A stretch of 64,000 nucleotides of DNA from Candidatus Accumulibacter cognatus (GTDB lineage Bacteria; Pseudomonadota; Gammaproteobacteria; Burkholderiales; Rhodocyclaceae): positions 365,503 through 429,502 of the forward strand of contig CP058708.1 of the NCBI GenBank assembly GCA_013414765.1, read 5' to 3'. A program made the translations under genes and the position numbers. Below the pieces are notes generated by a model. That model searched no databases. It was not told the DNA's origin and worked only from the letters and a program-made list of their open reading frames with translations. Positions within the stretch are counted from its first letter, which is position 1. Every line of letters begins with the position of its first letter. Shown here in pieces: positions 38,960 through 49,083 of the stretch.

Positions 38960-40657
38960 CTAGTTCGGGTTGTTGAGCTTGGCTTTGAGCAGGGCCCCGA
39001 GATTCGTGGTACCTGAACTGGCATTGCTGTCAGCCGAAAACTTCTGCATGGCCTCCTGCTGCTCGGCCTGCTCCCGGGCCTTGATCGACAGGCTGATCGA
39101 ACGTGTCTTGCGATCAACGTTGATGATCATGGCTTCCACCTTGTCACCTTCCTTGTACACCTTGGTCAGATCATCGATGCGGTCTCGCGATACTTCCGAA
39201 GCGCGCAGATAGGCTTCGATGTCGCCATCGAGCGTCACCACAGCACCGCGGGCATCGACCGATTTGACGATGCCACGCGCGATGCTGTTCTTGTCGTGAG
39301 TCGCGATATAACTGGTATAGGGATCACCATCAAGCTGTTTGATGCCCAGCGAAATCCGCTCCTTGTCAGTATCGATGGCCAGCACCACAGCATCGACCTC
39401 GTCGCCCTTCTTGAAGTTGCGGATCGCCTCTTCACCTGGCAGCGACCATGAGAGGTCGGACAGATGTACCAGACCGTCGATGCCCCCAGGCAGACCAATG
39501 AAGACGCCAAAGTCGGTGATCGACTTGATGGCGCCACGGACCCGATCGCCCTTCTTGTAGTTCATCGAGAAGTCGTCCCACGGATTGGCTGCACACTGCT
39601 TCATCCCCAGGGAAATTCTGCGCCGATCCTCATCGATCTCGAGGATCATCACCTCGACTTCATCGCCGAGTTGAACGACCTTCGACGGGTGCACGTTTTT
39701 GTTGGTCCAGTCCATTTCGGAGACATGCACCAGGCCCTCGATGCCTTGTTCGATCTCGACAAAGGCGCCGTAGTCGGTGAGGTTGGTGACTTTCCCGAAT
39801 AGCCGGGTGGTCGGTGGGTAGCGGCGCGAGATGCCGACCCAGGGATCTTCGCCCAACTGCTTGAGACCGAGGGAGACGCGGTTTTTCTCCTGGTCGAACT
39901 TGAGGATCTTGGCCTGTACCTCGTCGCCAACTGCAAGCACTTCAGAGGGGTGGCGAACCCGGCGCCAAGCCAGGTCAGTAATATGCAGCAGGCCATCGAT
40001 GCCGCCCAGGTCAACGAAAGCGCCGTAATCAGTGATGTTCTTGACCACCCCTTTAACGATGCTGCCTTCCTTGAGCGCCGCCAACAGTGCATCGCGCTCT
40101 TCGCCCACACTGGCTTCGAGGACGGCACGCCGGGAAACGACGACGTTATTACGCTTGCGGTCGAGCTTGATGACCTTGAATTCGTAGGTCTTGCCTTCGT
40201 ACGGGCTGGTGTCCTTGACCGGACGCATGTCCACCAGCGAACCTGGCAGGAAAGCGCGGACGCTGTTGGTCATTACCGTCAGCCCGCCCTTGACCTTGCC
40301 GGTAATGGTGCCAGTCACCAGGCTACCGTCATTGAGCGCCTGTTCGAGAGCATTCCACGCCGCGACACGTTTGGCACGGTCACGTGACAGACGGGTTTCA
40401 CCGAAACCGTTTTCGAGCTGCTCAATGGCGACTTGAACAAAATCCCCGACCTTGACCTCGATTTCGCCCTTGTCACTCAGGAATTCTTCAATTTCAATAT
40501 AGCTCTCGGACTTGAGACCGGCATTGACGACCACAAAATTCTGGTCAATGCGCACGACTTCCGCGGTGATCACCTCTCCGGGACGCATTTCCTGACGACC
40601 GAGGCTCTCTTCGAAGAGTTCGGCAAAACTTTCTAGCATGGTGGGATTAGCTGACAT
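38960..40657 (-). CDS. rpsA: 30S ribosomal protein S1
   Basis: 565 residues from the ATG at 40657 ([19 protein letters not shown]); the frame opens at 40684. Six S1 RNA-binding repeats can be followed at about residues 20-90, 105-170, 190-260, 277-345, 362-432 and 450-520, with repeated [20 protein letters not shown] motifs. It binds mRNA on the 30S subunit. Confidence 0.96.
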   Translation of the reverse strand: MSANPTMLESFAELFEESLGRQEMRPGEVITAEVVRIDQNFVVVNAGLKSESYIEIEEFLSDKGEIEVKVGDFVQVAIEQLENGFGETRLSRDRAKRVAAWNALEQALNDGSLVTGTITGKVKGGLTVMTNSVRAFLPGSLVDMRPVKDTSPYEGKTYEFKVIKLDRKRNNVVVSRRAVLEASVGEERDALLAALKEGSIVKGVVKNITDYGAFVDLGGIDGLLHITDLAWRRVRHPSEVLAVGDEVQAKILKFDQEKNRVSLGLKQLGEDPWVGISRRYPPTTRLFGKVTNLTDYGAFVEIEQGIEGLVHVSEMDWTNKNVHPSKVVQLGDEVEVMILEIDEDRRRISLGMKQCAANPWDDFSMNYKKGDRVRGAIKSITDFGVFIGLPGGIDGLVHLSDLSWSLPGEEAIRNFKKGDEVDAVVLAIDTDKERISLGIKQLDGDPYTSYIATHDKNSIARGIVKSVDARGAVVTLDGDIEAYLRASEVSRDRIDDLTKVYKEGDKVEAMIINVDRKTRSISLSIKAREQAEQQEAMQKFSADSNASSGTTNLGALLKAKLNNPN

Positions 40658-40839
40658 ATGAGTTGAGTTACCTAGCCGCAGCATTGCGGGGTGAATGAAT
40701 GAACGATCACCAGTTCCGGCTTGACGGTCTTACCAAGGCGGGGGAGGGCAGCACCGGCAGACCAAGTGCGGCAGAACCTGCCGGGCCAACGGAACGACAC
40801 GTCGAACTGATGACACCTAAGGAAACGACGGTTGCCGTT

Positions 40840-42792
40840 TCACCTTTTCTGCAGACCCTTGCTGACCCAGTCCAGAACCTGTGCCACCGCTGAGTCGATG
40901 GTGTGATTCGTGGTGTCGAGTAGCTCGGCGTCCGCACTCTGCTGCATCGGAGCGACGCTACGTTGGCTATCCCGTTCGTCGCGCTCGCGCAGATCCAGCA
41001 AGAGGTCCGCAATACTAGCAGCCATTCCTTTTTCGATCAACTGCTTATGCCGGCGCATGGCGCGCATCTCGGCGCTCGCGGTGAGAAAAACCTTGATCAT
41101 CGCATCAGGAAAAACTACCGAACCCATGTCGCGCCCATCGGCAACGAGTCCAGGTGACCGGCGAAAAGCCCGTTGCCGGAACAGCAGGGCAGCGCGTACG
41201 GCAGGCAGCGCAGCCACTCGCGAAGCACCGACAGAGATCTCCTCGCTGCGGATGGCGTCAGAAACTTCCTCGCCAGCCAGAATGATTGCATGGTCGCCGA
41301 ACTCGACATCGAGACCGGCAGCAATTGCTGCGACAGTGTCTTCATCGTCCCAGGCCGTTCCAGCATGCCGTGCGGCCAGGGCGGTCAAGCGATAGAGAGC
41401 GCCGGAATCGAGGTAGTGCCAACCCAGCGCCTGCGCGACGCGGATGGCGATGGTGCCTTTGCCCGAAGCCGAGGTGCCATCAATGGCGATCACCGGCACC
41501 GCCTGGCCGACCTCGGCGAAGCGTGCGAAATAGTCCGGGAAGGTCTTGGCCACCGTCTGCGGGTCATTGATCCGCAGAGGCGTTCCCAGTGCTGCCAGCG
41601 AGCAGGCCATGGCCATCCGGTGGTCATCATAGGTGTCGATCGCCGCCGCGTGCAGACCGCCGACTGGCGGATCGATGCGGAGGTAGTCCGCACCCTCTTC
41701 GACGCTTGCACCGAGCTTGCGCAGCTCGGTTGCCATCGCGGCGATGCGGTCGGTTTCCTTGACTCTCCAGCTGGCAATATGGCGCAGGGTGGTCGGCCCG
41801 TCGGCAAACAAGGCCGTGGTGGCCAGCGTCATCGCCGCATCGGGGATGTGATTGCAATCGAGGTCGATACCCCGCAGCCTGCCGACCAACGGCGCCGCAG
41901 CCTCGATCCAGTGTGCCCCTGCACTGATCCGTGCGCCCATCGCGGAGAGGGCATCAGCAAAGCGCACATCCCCCTGAATCGAGTCCGGACCAATTCCCTC
42001 GACGCGCAAAGGCCCGCCGCCGATTGCGCCGAGTGCGAGGAAGTAGGACGCCGACGAGGCATCGCCTTCGACCTGGACGAGCCCTGGCGAACGATAGGCA
42101 CTGCCCGCAGGCACGGTAAAGCGCCGCCAGCCGTCGCGTCGCACCTCGACGCCAAAGCGCGCCATGCTCGCCAGCGTGATGTCGATGTAGGGTCTGGAAA
42201 TCAGCTCGCCGACCACTTCCACCGTCGTTTCGATCCCGCGTAGCGGCAAGGCCATCAACAGACCGGTGAGAAACTGGCTGGACACGTCGCCACGCACCTG
42301 CACTACGTCATTCGAGCAGGGCATCGGCGGGCGAATCCGCAAGGGCGGAAAGCCCTCGACACCCTGGTAGTTGATCTGGGCGCCTAGCTGGCGCAAGGCA
42401 TCGACCAGATCGCCAATCGGTCGTTCGTGCATCCGCGGCACTCCGCTCAGGCAATAGTCACCTCTGGCGAGCGCCAAGACTGCAGTCAGCGGCCGGAAAG
42501 CCGTGCCAGCGTTGCCGAGGAAAAGGTCGGCCGCACGTACCGGGAAATCCCCTGCCACACCAGTGATACAAAGTGCCTTGCCCTCCCCCGGCTCGACGCC
42601 AACGCCGAGTATCCGCAGCGCTGCGAGCATGCGCGCGGTGTCATCGGAGAGCAGCAGGTCACCAAGCTCGGTCCTGCCAGTGGCCAGCGCTGCCAGCAGC
42701 AGCAGCCGGTTGGAGAGGCTCTTCGAACCGGGCAGGTGTACCGTACCGCGCGCCGCGCACAATTGCGGCAGATCGAGATGGTCGATGCTCAC
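40840..42792 (-). CDS. aroA/cmk: AroA-Cmk fusion: EPSP synthase and cytidylate kinase
   Basis: 650 residues from the GTG at 42792, which overlaps the tyrA stop in GTGA. Residues 1-425 are EPSP synthase ([17 protein letters not shown] near 18, [15 protein letters not shown] near 92, [11 protein letters not shown] near 312). Residues about 433-650 are CMP kinase ([21 protein letters not shown]-loop, then [13 protein letters not shown] and [14 protein letters not shown]). The junction is a short EVGQAVP linker with no stop codon. The two reactions belong to shikimate and pyrimidine pathways; in relatives the genes are adjacent but usually separate. Confidence 0.94.
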   Translation of the reverse strand: MSIDHLDLPQLCAARGTVHLPGSKSLSNRLLLLAALATGRTELGDLLLSDDTARMLAALRILGVGVEPGEGKALCITGVAGDFPVRAADLFLGNAGTAFRPLTAVLALARGDYCLSGVPRMHERPIGDLVDALRQLGAQINYQGVEGFPPLRIRPPMPCSNDVVQVRGDVSSQFLTGLLMALPLRGIETTVEVVGELISRPYIDITLASMARFGVEVRRDGWRRFTVPAGSAYRSPGLVQVEGDASSASYFLALGAIGGGPLRVEGIGPDSIQGDVRFADALSAMGARISAGAHWIEAAAPLVGRLRGIDLDCNHIPDAAMTLATTALFADGPTTLRHIASWRVKETDRIAAMATELRKLGASVEEGADYLRIDPPVGGLHAAAIDTYDDHRMAMACSLAALGTPLRINDPQTVAKTFPDYFARFAEVGQAVPVIAIDGTSASGKGTIAIRVAQALGWHYLDSGALYRLTALAARHAGTAWDDEDTVAAIAAGLDVEFGDHAIILAGEEVSDAIRSEEISVGASRVAALPAVRAALLFRQRAFRRSPGLVADGRDMGSVVFPDAMIKVFLTASAEMRAMRRHKQLIEKGMAASIADLLLDLRERDERDSQRSVAPMQQSADAELLDTTNHTIDSAVAQVLDWVSKGLQKR

Positions 42793-43676
42793 TCGTTCGC
42801 CTGGCCCGCGGCCCACTCGCGACGAGCGTTCCTGGCGATGTCGAAGGTCGCTTGGAGGCTGGTTCCGTCGCCACGCTGCAGCGCCTCACGCAATTCGTCG
42901 AGTTCTGACCGGTAGTGGTCGAGTTCGTCGAGCAAAGCGGTGCGATTGGCCAGACAGATATCTCGCCACATCTCCGGGTGGCTGGCAGCAATGCGCGTGA
43001 AGTCGCGAAAACCGCTGGCGGCAAAGCCGAACAGCAACTCCCGGTTGTCGCGCCGGGTCAGCTCATGCACCAGGGCAAAGGACAAAAGGTGCGGCAGATG
43101 GCTGACGGCAGCGAAAATCCGATCATGCTCGGCCGCTGTCAGTTCCCTGACCAGGCCGCCGCAACACGCCCATGCCGAACGTACGCGAGCGATGTCCTCC
43201 GGACGGTTTTCCGGCAGTGGTGTCAGGACTATCTGCTTGTGGCGATAGAGATCGGCGCGCGCGGCCAGTGCACCGCTGTTTTCGGCACCGGCAATGGGGT
43301 GCGCGGGGACGAATTGACCGAGTCGAGCAGCAAAATGGACACGCGCTGCGGCAATCACGTTTCCCTTGGTACTGCCCGCGTCGGTAACCAGCGTCCGGCG
43401 CCCCAGGCAGGGGGCGATACGGGCCATGATCTCGGCGGTCTTGCCGACCGGCGTAGCGATCAGTACCAGATCGGCATTGGAAACCTCCTGCCCGACATTG
43501 AATCCGGCACGGTCCACGATACCCAGCTCCAGCGCCTGCGTCAGCGAGCCGATCCGACGCCCGAAACCGACGATCTCTGCGGCCTCTCCGGCAGCCTTGA
43601 GGGCCAGCGCAAAGGATCCCCCGATCAGGCCGACGCCAAAGACAACGACCTTGCCGAACAACGGTGCGCTGCTCAC
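42789..43676 (-). CDS. tyrA: Prephenate dehydrogenase
   Basis: 295 residues. NAD motif [19 protein letters not shown] (residues 8-26) and the catalytic [12 protein letters not shown] (about 118). It makes hydroxyphenylpyruvate for tyrosine. It overlaps aroA by 4 bp and follows hisC by about 25 bp. Confidence 0.93.
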   Translation of the reverse strand: MSSAPLFGKVVVFGVGLIGGSFALALKAAGEAAEIVGFGRRIGSLTQALELGIVDRAGFNVGQEVSNADLVLIATPVGKTAEIMARIAPCLGRRTLVTDAGSTKGNVIAAARVHFAARLGQFVPAHPIAGAENSGALAARADLYRHKQIVLTPLPENRPEDIARVRSAWACCGGLVRELTAAEHDRIFAAVSHLPHLLSFALVHELTRRDNRELLFGFAASGFRDFTRIAASHPEMWRDICLANRTALLDELDHYRSELDELREALQRGDGTSLQATFDIARNARREWAAGQANE

Positions 43677-43701
43677 GGCAGGAGCCCGCGGCAGCCGCTA
43701 T

Positions 43702-44790
43702 TCACAGCGCCCCCTCCAGGGCGGTGAGGAAGCGGGCATTCTCGCTTTCGGTACCGATCGTGACGCGCAGCCATTCCGGCATCCCGTAGCTGGCGATCGG
43801 ACGAACGATGACCCCCTGCTTGAGCAGCTTCTGGTTAACCAGATGCGCATCCGCTGCCCGGAAAGTCAGGAAGTTGCCATGCGATGGAATATGGGTACAG
43901 CCCAGGCGTTTCAGTCCGCCAACAATCTGCGCCATTCCCGAACGGTTGAGCGCATAGCTGCTGGCGACGAACTGATGGTCATCGAGCGCTGCGATGGCTG
44001 CGGTCAGTGCGAGGTTGTTGCAATTGAAGGGCTGGCGAACGCGATTCATGAGGTCGGCGATCTCGGCCGAGCAGAGCGCATAACCGATGCGCAGACCCGC
44101 CAGACCGTAGATCTTCGAAAAAGTACGGGTGATCACCAGGTTCGGAAAGGCCCCCAGCCAGGCAGTTGTATCGACCCGCTCGGCGGGAGGCAGGTATTCG
44201 TTGTAGGCTTCGTCGAGCACCACCACGACCTCTGCCGGCAGCGACTGTAGAAAGGCCCGAAGCTGCGCATACGGCACAAAGGTGCCGGTCGGATTGTTGG
44301 GGTTGGCGATCCAGAGCAGCCGTGTATCGGGCCGGATTGCAGCGCGCATGGCATCGAGGTCATGGCCGTAGTCCCTGGCCGCGACGGCAATGCCCTCGCC
44401 ACCGGCCGCCAGCGTTGCCAGCGGATAAACGGCAAAGGCATACTGCGCGAAGACTGCCGAGCGCCCCGGCGCAAGAAAAACCCGGGCAACGATATCGAGC
44501 ACGTCATTCGAGCCATTGCCGAGAACGATGCACTCCCTTCCCAGGCCGGTCCGTTCAGCCAGGGACTGTTTCAACGCGAAGTCATCCGGATAACGTGCCA
44601 AGCCGGCGATCGCCTCGGTCACTGCCACGCGCGCCTTGGGGCTCATGCCGAGCGGATTCTCGTTGGAGGCCAGCTTGACGATCTGCTCGACGGCAAGACC
44701 CATCTCGCGCGCCAGTTGGGTGATCGGTTTGCCCGGCTGGTAGGGAGAAATGGCCCGGATATAGGGTAATGAGTGCTCGTAGAGTGTCAT
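43702..44790 (-). CDS. hisC: Histidinol-phosphate aminotransferase
   Basis: 362 residues from the ATG at 44790 (GAGGA 7-8 bp upstream). PLP Lys in TRTFSKIYGLAGLRIGYA (about 216). In this aromatic cluster the enzyme may also transaminate aromatic amino acids, as HisC2-type paralogues do; that is inference. Confidence 0.9.
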   Translation of the reverse strand: MTLYEHSLPYIRAISPYQPGKPITQLAREMGLAVEQIVKLASNENPLGMSPKARVAVTEAIAGLARYPDDFALKQSLAERTGLGRECIVLGNGSNDVLDIVARVFLAPGRSAVFAQYAFAVYPLATLAAGGEGIAVAARDYGHDLDAMRAAIRPDTRLLWIANPNNPTGTFVPYAQLRAFLQSLPAEVVVVLDEAYNEYLPPAERVDTTAWLGAFPNLVITRTFSKIYGLAGLRIGYALCSAEIADLMNRVRQPFNCNNLALTAAIAALDDHQFVASSYALNRSGMAQIVGGLKRLGCTHIPSHGNFLTFRAADAHLVNQKLLKQGVIVRPIASYGMPEWLRVTIGTESENARFLTALEGAL

Positions 44791-44813
44791 CTGCAGTCCT
44801 CGCATCGAAAAGC

Positions 44814-45905
44814 CTAGTAGACCGCGACCGGGTATGAACCCAGCAGCTTCAGATAAGGCGCACGCCGAGCCAGTTCGGTGAGTGCGCTACGCACTGCCAC
44901 ATCGTCGCGGTGGCCCTCGACATCGACGAAAAAGACATACGCCCACAGCGTGTGACGTGCTGGACGTGACTCCAGCCGGGTCAGCGAAACACCGGCATCG
45001 GAAAACGGGGCCAGCAGCTTGCTGAGCGCGCCGGTCTGGTTGTGCGCCGACATGATCAGCGAGGTCTTGTCACGCCCCGATGGCCCGGCGTCGTGGCGAC
45101 CGAGAACGACGAAGCGGGTGGTATTGTTCGGTTCATCCTCGATGTTGCTGGCCAGTTCAGGCAGTCGATAACGCTCGGCAGCTGCCTGACCGGCGATTGC
45201 AGCAACCCCTGCTTCGGTCGCGGCGAGTTGCGCGGCCTGCGCGTTGCTGCCGACCGGAATGCGCTGTACATTCGGCAGCGAGCGATTCAGCCACTCGTGA
45301 CATTGCGCCAGCGACTGCGCATGTGAATAGACCTTCACCACTTCACCCAGCGAGCGCTCGTTCGACAGCAGATGCTGGTGAATGCGCAGCACCACTTCGC
45401 CACAGACCTTGAGCGGCGTCGTCAGTAGCAGGTCGAGGGTGCGTCCGACGGCACCCTCGGTCGAGTTTTCAATCGGCACCACAGCGTAGTCGGCATGACA
45501 GGATTCGACTTCGCGAAAGACATCGTCGATCGAAATCTGGGGCATCGGGCGTGCGGCATGACCAAAATGCTTGATCGCTGCGCTTTCCGAGAAGGTGCCG
45601 AGCGGTCCCAGGAAGGCAATGCCCAGCGGCTGTTCAAGCGACAGGCAAGCCGACATCACTTCCCGGAAAAACCAGGTCACGCTCTCGTTCGACAGCGGCC
45701 CTGGGTTGATCTCCTGAATCCGCTGCAGCACCTGCGCTTCACGCTCGGGCCGATAGATGAAGCCGGCCTCACCATGGCGCGCCTTGATCTCCCCGACCTG
45801 CTGCGCATAGCGGGCACGCCGGTTCAGCAAGTCCAGCAATTGCCTGTCAAGGCCATCGATCTGCTGGCGAACGAGCGCCAGTTCGCTCTGCAGGTCGCCG
45901 CTCAC
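44814..45905 (-). CDS. pheA: Chorismate mutase / prephenate dehydratase (P-protein)
   Basis: 363 residues from a GTG at 45905 (AGGA about 9 bp upstream); a TTG at 45947 is less likely. Domains in order: chorismate mutase (LVRQQIDGLDRQLLDLLNRR, residues 8-95), prephenate dehydratase (FLGPLGTFSESAA, IENSTEGAVGRTLDLL) and a C-terminal ACT domain (LESRPARHTLWAYVFF) for phenylalanine feedback. It directly follows gyrA; serC, usually between them, is missing. Confidence 0.94.
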   Translation of the reverse strand: MSGDLQSELALVRQQIDGLDRQLLDLLNRRARYAQQVGEIKARHGEAGFIYRPEREAQVLQRIQEINPGPLSNESVTWFFREVMSACLSLEQPLGIAFLGPLGTFSESAAIKHFGHAARPMPQISIDDVFREVESCHADYAVVPIENSTEGAVGRTLDLLLTTPLKVCGEVVLRIHQHLLSNERSLGEVVKVYSHAQSLAQCHEWLNRSLPNVQRIPVGSNAQAAQLAATEAGVAAIAGQAAAERYRLPELASNIEDEPNNTTRFVVLGRHDAGPSGRDKTSLIMSAHNQTGALSKLLAPFSDAGVSLTRLESRPARHTLWAYVFFVDVEGHRDDVAVRSALTELARRAPYLKLLGSYPVAVY

Positions 45906-45974
45906 CAGGCATATCCTGTGTGCAATCGCGGCCGGTCGGTCAAGCAAGGTACGCGGTCGAACATGCGGACCACC

Positions 45975-48596
45975 CTACCCCTGCTCCGGATCGGTAACGG
46001 AAAGCTCGACCGCGGCGGTGTCCTCGCCATCCGCCGGGGGCTCAACCCCTTCGACGTCGTCTTCGCTCTCGACGACCTTTTCCAGACCGGCGAGCTTCTC
46101 TCCAGCGTCGAGCGCGATCAGCGTCACTCCCTGGGTCGCGCGCCCAAGTTCGCGAATCTCGCGCACGCGCGTGCGGATCAACACGCCACCGGTGGTGATC
46201 AGCATGATCTCGTCTTCGTCACGCACCAGGCGAGCGGCAACGACCTTGCCGTTGCGTTCGCTGGCGGCAATCGCCTTGACCCCCTGCGTGCCGCGACCGG
46301 AATGACGGAAATCTGCGAGAATCGTGCGTTTGCCAAAACCGTTCTCGGTGGCCACCAGCACCGTCTGTTGATCGTTGTCAGCAACCAACAGCGACAACAC
46401 CTGTTGCTGGTCCGCGAGCCGCATGCCCCGCACGCCGCGCGCGGTACGCCCCATCGGGCGAACCTCCTCCTCGTCGAACCACACCGCTTTGCCGACGTCG
46501 GAAACCAACACCACATCCTGCAGACCATTGGTGATCTCGGCGCCGATCAGAACATCATCCTCGTCGAGGGCGACAGCGATGATTCCTGCCTTGCGAGGGT
46601 TGGAGAAGTCCGACAGCGGCGTCTTCTTGACCGTGCCGTTGGCGGTGCACATGAAGATGTAGCGATCGTCGGCGAACTCCTTGACCGGCAGGATGGCACT
46701 GATTTTCTCGCCATCCTCGAAGGGAAACAGGTTGACGATCGGCTTGCCGCGGCTGCTGCGCGTTCCCTGCGGTACCTCATAGACCTTCAGCCAGTAGACG
46801 CGCCCCCTGTTGGTGAAGCAGAGAATGAAATCGTGCGTATTGGCCACGAACAGATGGTCGACGAAATCGTCCGCCTTCATCGCTGCCGCCTGCTTGCCCC
46901 GTCCACCCCGCCGCTGTGCCCGATAGTCGGCGAGCGGCTGCGCCTTGATGTAACCGGTATGCGAAAGCGTTACCACCATGTCGGCCGGGGTGATGAAATC
47001 CTCGATGCCGAGATCCTGGGTGTGGGTGACGATCTCCGAGCGACGCCTGTCGGAGAACTGGGCACGGATGCCGGTCAATTCGTCGACGATCATCTCGGTG
47101 ATGCGCTCGGGTCGCGCCAGGATGTCCATCAGGTCAGCAATGCGCTCCAGCAGTTCGCCGTAATCGGTCACGATCTTGTCGCGTTCGAGGCCGGTCAGGC
47201 GCTGCAGGCGCAGTTCGAGGATCGCCTGTGCCTGTGCTTCCGAGAGCAGGTAGCCGTTCTCCGTCAGGCCGAATTCGCGACCCAGCCCTTCTGGGCGGGT
47301 TGCATCGAGCGCCGCCCGCCGCAGCATCTCGGCCACCGTCGGCGAAGTCCAGGGCTTGGTCATCAGCCCGCGGCGAGCATCGGCCGGCGTCGGCGCAGCC
47401 TTGATCAGGGCGATGATCTCGTCGACATTGTCGAGCGCCACCGCCAGGCCTTCCTGGATGTGCGCTCGCTCGCGTGCCTTGCGCAATTCAAAAACGGTTC
47501 GACGGGTCAACACCTCGCGCCGGTGCCAGAGAAAACATTCGAGCATCTGTTTGAGGTTGAGCAGGCGCGGCTGCCCATCGACCAAGGCAACCATGTTCAT
47601 GCCGAAGGTGTCCTGCAGTTGCGTCTGCTTGTACAGACAATTGAGCACCACTTCAGCCACTTCGCCACGCTTCAGCTCGATCACCACCCGCATGCCCGAT
47701 TTGTCGGACTCGTCGCGCAGATCGGAAATGCCTTCGATCTTCTTTTCGTTGACCAGTTCGCCGAGCCGTTCGAGCAACGTTCGCTTGTTCACCTGGTAAG
47801 GCAGTTCGTCGATGATGATCGCCTGACGATTGTTGCCCTTCTCCAGTTCCTCGAAGTGCACCTTGCCGCGCATGATGACGCGTCCCCGCCCGGTGCGATA
47901 GCCCTCGCGGACCCCGGCAAGGCCGTAGATGATGCCGGCGGTCGGAAAGTCGGGTGCCGGCAGCAGATCGATCAGATCGTCGACGCCGATCTCGGCGTTG
48001 TCAAGCAACGCGAGGCAGGAGTCGATCACTTCGCCGAGGTTGTGCGGCGGAATATTGGTCGCCATGCCGACCGCAATTCCCGACGAGCCGTTGATCAGAA
48101 GGTTCGGAATGCGCGCTGGCATGACCAGCGGCTCTTCCTCCGAGCCGTCGTAGTTAGGTCCGAAATCAACGGTTTCCTTGTCGATGTCGGCAAGCAATTC
48201 GTGCCCGATACGCGCCATGCGCACTTCGGTGTAACGCATCGCGGCAGCATTGTCGCCGTCGACCGAGCCGAAGTTGCCCTGCCCGTCGACCAGCATGTAG
48301 CGCAGGGAGAATTCCTGCGCCATGCGCACGATAGTATCATAGACTGCCGTGTCGCCATGCGGATGGTACTTACCGATGACATCGCCGACGATCCGCGCCG
48401 ATTTCTTGTACGGCTTGTTCCAGTCATTCGACAACTCATGCATGGCGTACAGCACACGCCGATGCACCGGCTTGAGGCCATCGCGTGCGTCGGGCAGCGC
48501 GCGCCCGACAATCACGCTCATCGCATAATCGAGATACGATCGACGCATCTCGTCTTCGAGACTGATCGGGAGGGTTTCTTTGGCGAAAGCTTCCAT
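45975..48596 (-). CDS. gyrA: DNA gyrase subunit A
   Basis: 873 residues. Active-site Tyr in [10 protein letters not shown] (about 121). The quinolone-resistance region reads [15 protein letters not shown]: the position equivalent to E. coli Ser83 is Thr, a common natural variant, and Asp87 is present. The C-terminal domain has GyrA-box-like motifs ([10 protein letters not shown]). It introduces negative supercoils with GyrB. Confidence 0.97.
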   Translation of the reverse strand: MEAFAKETLPISLEDEMRRSYLDYAMSVIVGRALPDARDGLKPVHRRVLYAMHELSNDWNKPYKKSARIVGDVIGKYHPHGDTAVYDTIVRMAQEFSLRYMLVDGQGNFGSVDGDNAAAMRYTEVRMARIGHELLADIDKETVDFGPNYDGSEEEPLVMPARIPNLLINGSSGIAVGMATNIPPHNLGEVIDSCLALLDNAEIGVDDLIDLLPAPDFPTAGIIYGLAGVREGYRTGRGRVIMRGKVHFEELEKGNNRQAIIIDELPYQVNKRTLLERLGELVNEKKIEGISDLRDESDKSGMRVVIELKRGEVAEVVLNCLYKQTQLQDTFGMNMVALVDGQPRLLNLKQMLECFLWHRREVLTRRTVFELRKARERAHIQEGLAVALDNVDEIIALIKAAPTPADARRGLMTKPWTSPTVAEMLRRAALDATRPEGLGREFGLTENGYLLSEAQAQAILELRLQRLTGLERDKIVTDYGELLERIADLMDILARPERITEMIVDELTGIRAQFSDRRRSEIVTHTQDLGIEDFITPADMVVTLSHTGYIKAQPLADYRAQRRGGRGKQAAAMKADDFVDHLFVANTHDFILCFTNRGRVYWLKVYEVPQGTRSSRGKPIVNLFPFEDGEKISAILPVKEFADDRYIFMCTANGTVKKTPLSDFSNPRKAGIIAVALDEDDVLIGAEITNGLQDVVLVSDVGKAVWFDEEEVRPMGRTARGVRGMRLADQQQVLSLLVADNDQQTVLVATENGFGKRTILADFRHSGRGTQGVKAIAASERNGKVVAARLVRDEDEIMLITTGGVLIRTRVREIRELGRATQGVTLIALDAGEKLAGLEKVVESEDDVEGVEPPADGEDTAAVELSVTDPEQG

Positions 48597-49083
48597 CTTC
48601 TATCCGCTGGCGACGTGACTTCGGCAGGAATGTCGTCGTCTTGTTGAAGCCTGCTATTTTAGCATGCTCCCGATTGCCCCGGACCCGGCAGAGGGGATAG
48701 CGAGTGTGAATAATTGACCTGAGTTGATCATGAACATATACTCTCGCGGACAGTTTTGGATTTTCTGTTCTCCACATATGCTTGGGATGGTTTGGAGAGC
48801 AGTTGGCAGTGCGGCCACGTTGCCCTGAAGACTTCCGGAACATTTCTGGTTGGTGGTCTATGCTCCCCTAACGGCGCGAACGCCGCCACTCACCGATCGA
48901 CGTGTGTATTCTCGCAGGTTGACCGGCTGGTTTGGACTTACGTATTAACGAAGTACGAACTTCGCTACGCCTGCAACACCCCTTCTTGGTTATCACGTTT
49001 TCAGCAAGCCTTTGGCATAGCAAGGACACCGTGCCATGGCGCGGGCAGTAATCGCTAATGCTGTGGATAGTTTTGAGGTAAAG
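48597..49083. other. Divergent intergenic region between gyrA and the MBOAT-SGNH gene
   Basis: About 490 bp without a credible gene. The gyrA promoter may use TAAAAT near 48656 (minus strand). A short palindrome CGAAGT-ACGA-ACTTCG lies near 48955. Base composition from 48700 on is less GC-rich than the genes around it, consistent with the edge of an accessory segment. Confidence 0.45.

Noticed and set aside
48340..48390. Thr at the GyrA position equivalent to Ser83 as quinolone resistance
   Set aside because: Thr there is a frequent wild-type residue; nothing shows selection.
45495..48647. A 1050-codon open frame on the plus strand opposite gyrA and pheA
   Set aside because: It mirrors two well-identified genes in a GC-rich genome and resembles no protein family.
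48756..49058. 100-codon frame upstream of the MBOAT-SGNH gene
   Set aside because: No ribosome site, no family resemblance, and it overlaps the likely regulatory region.
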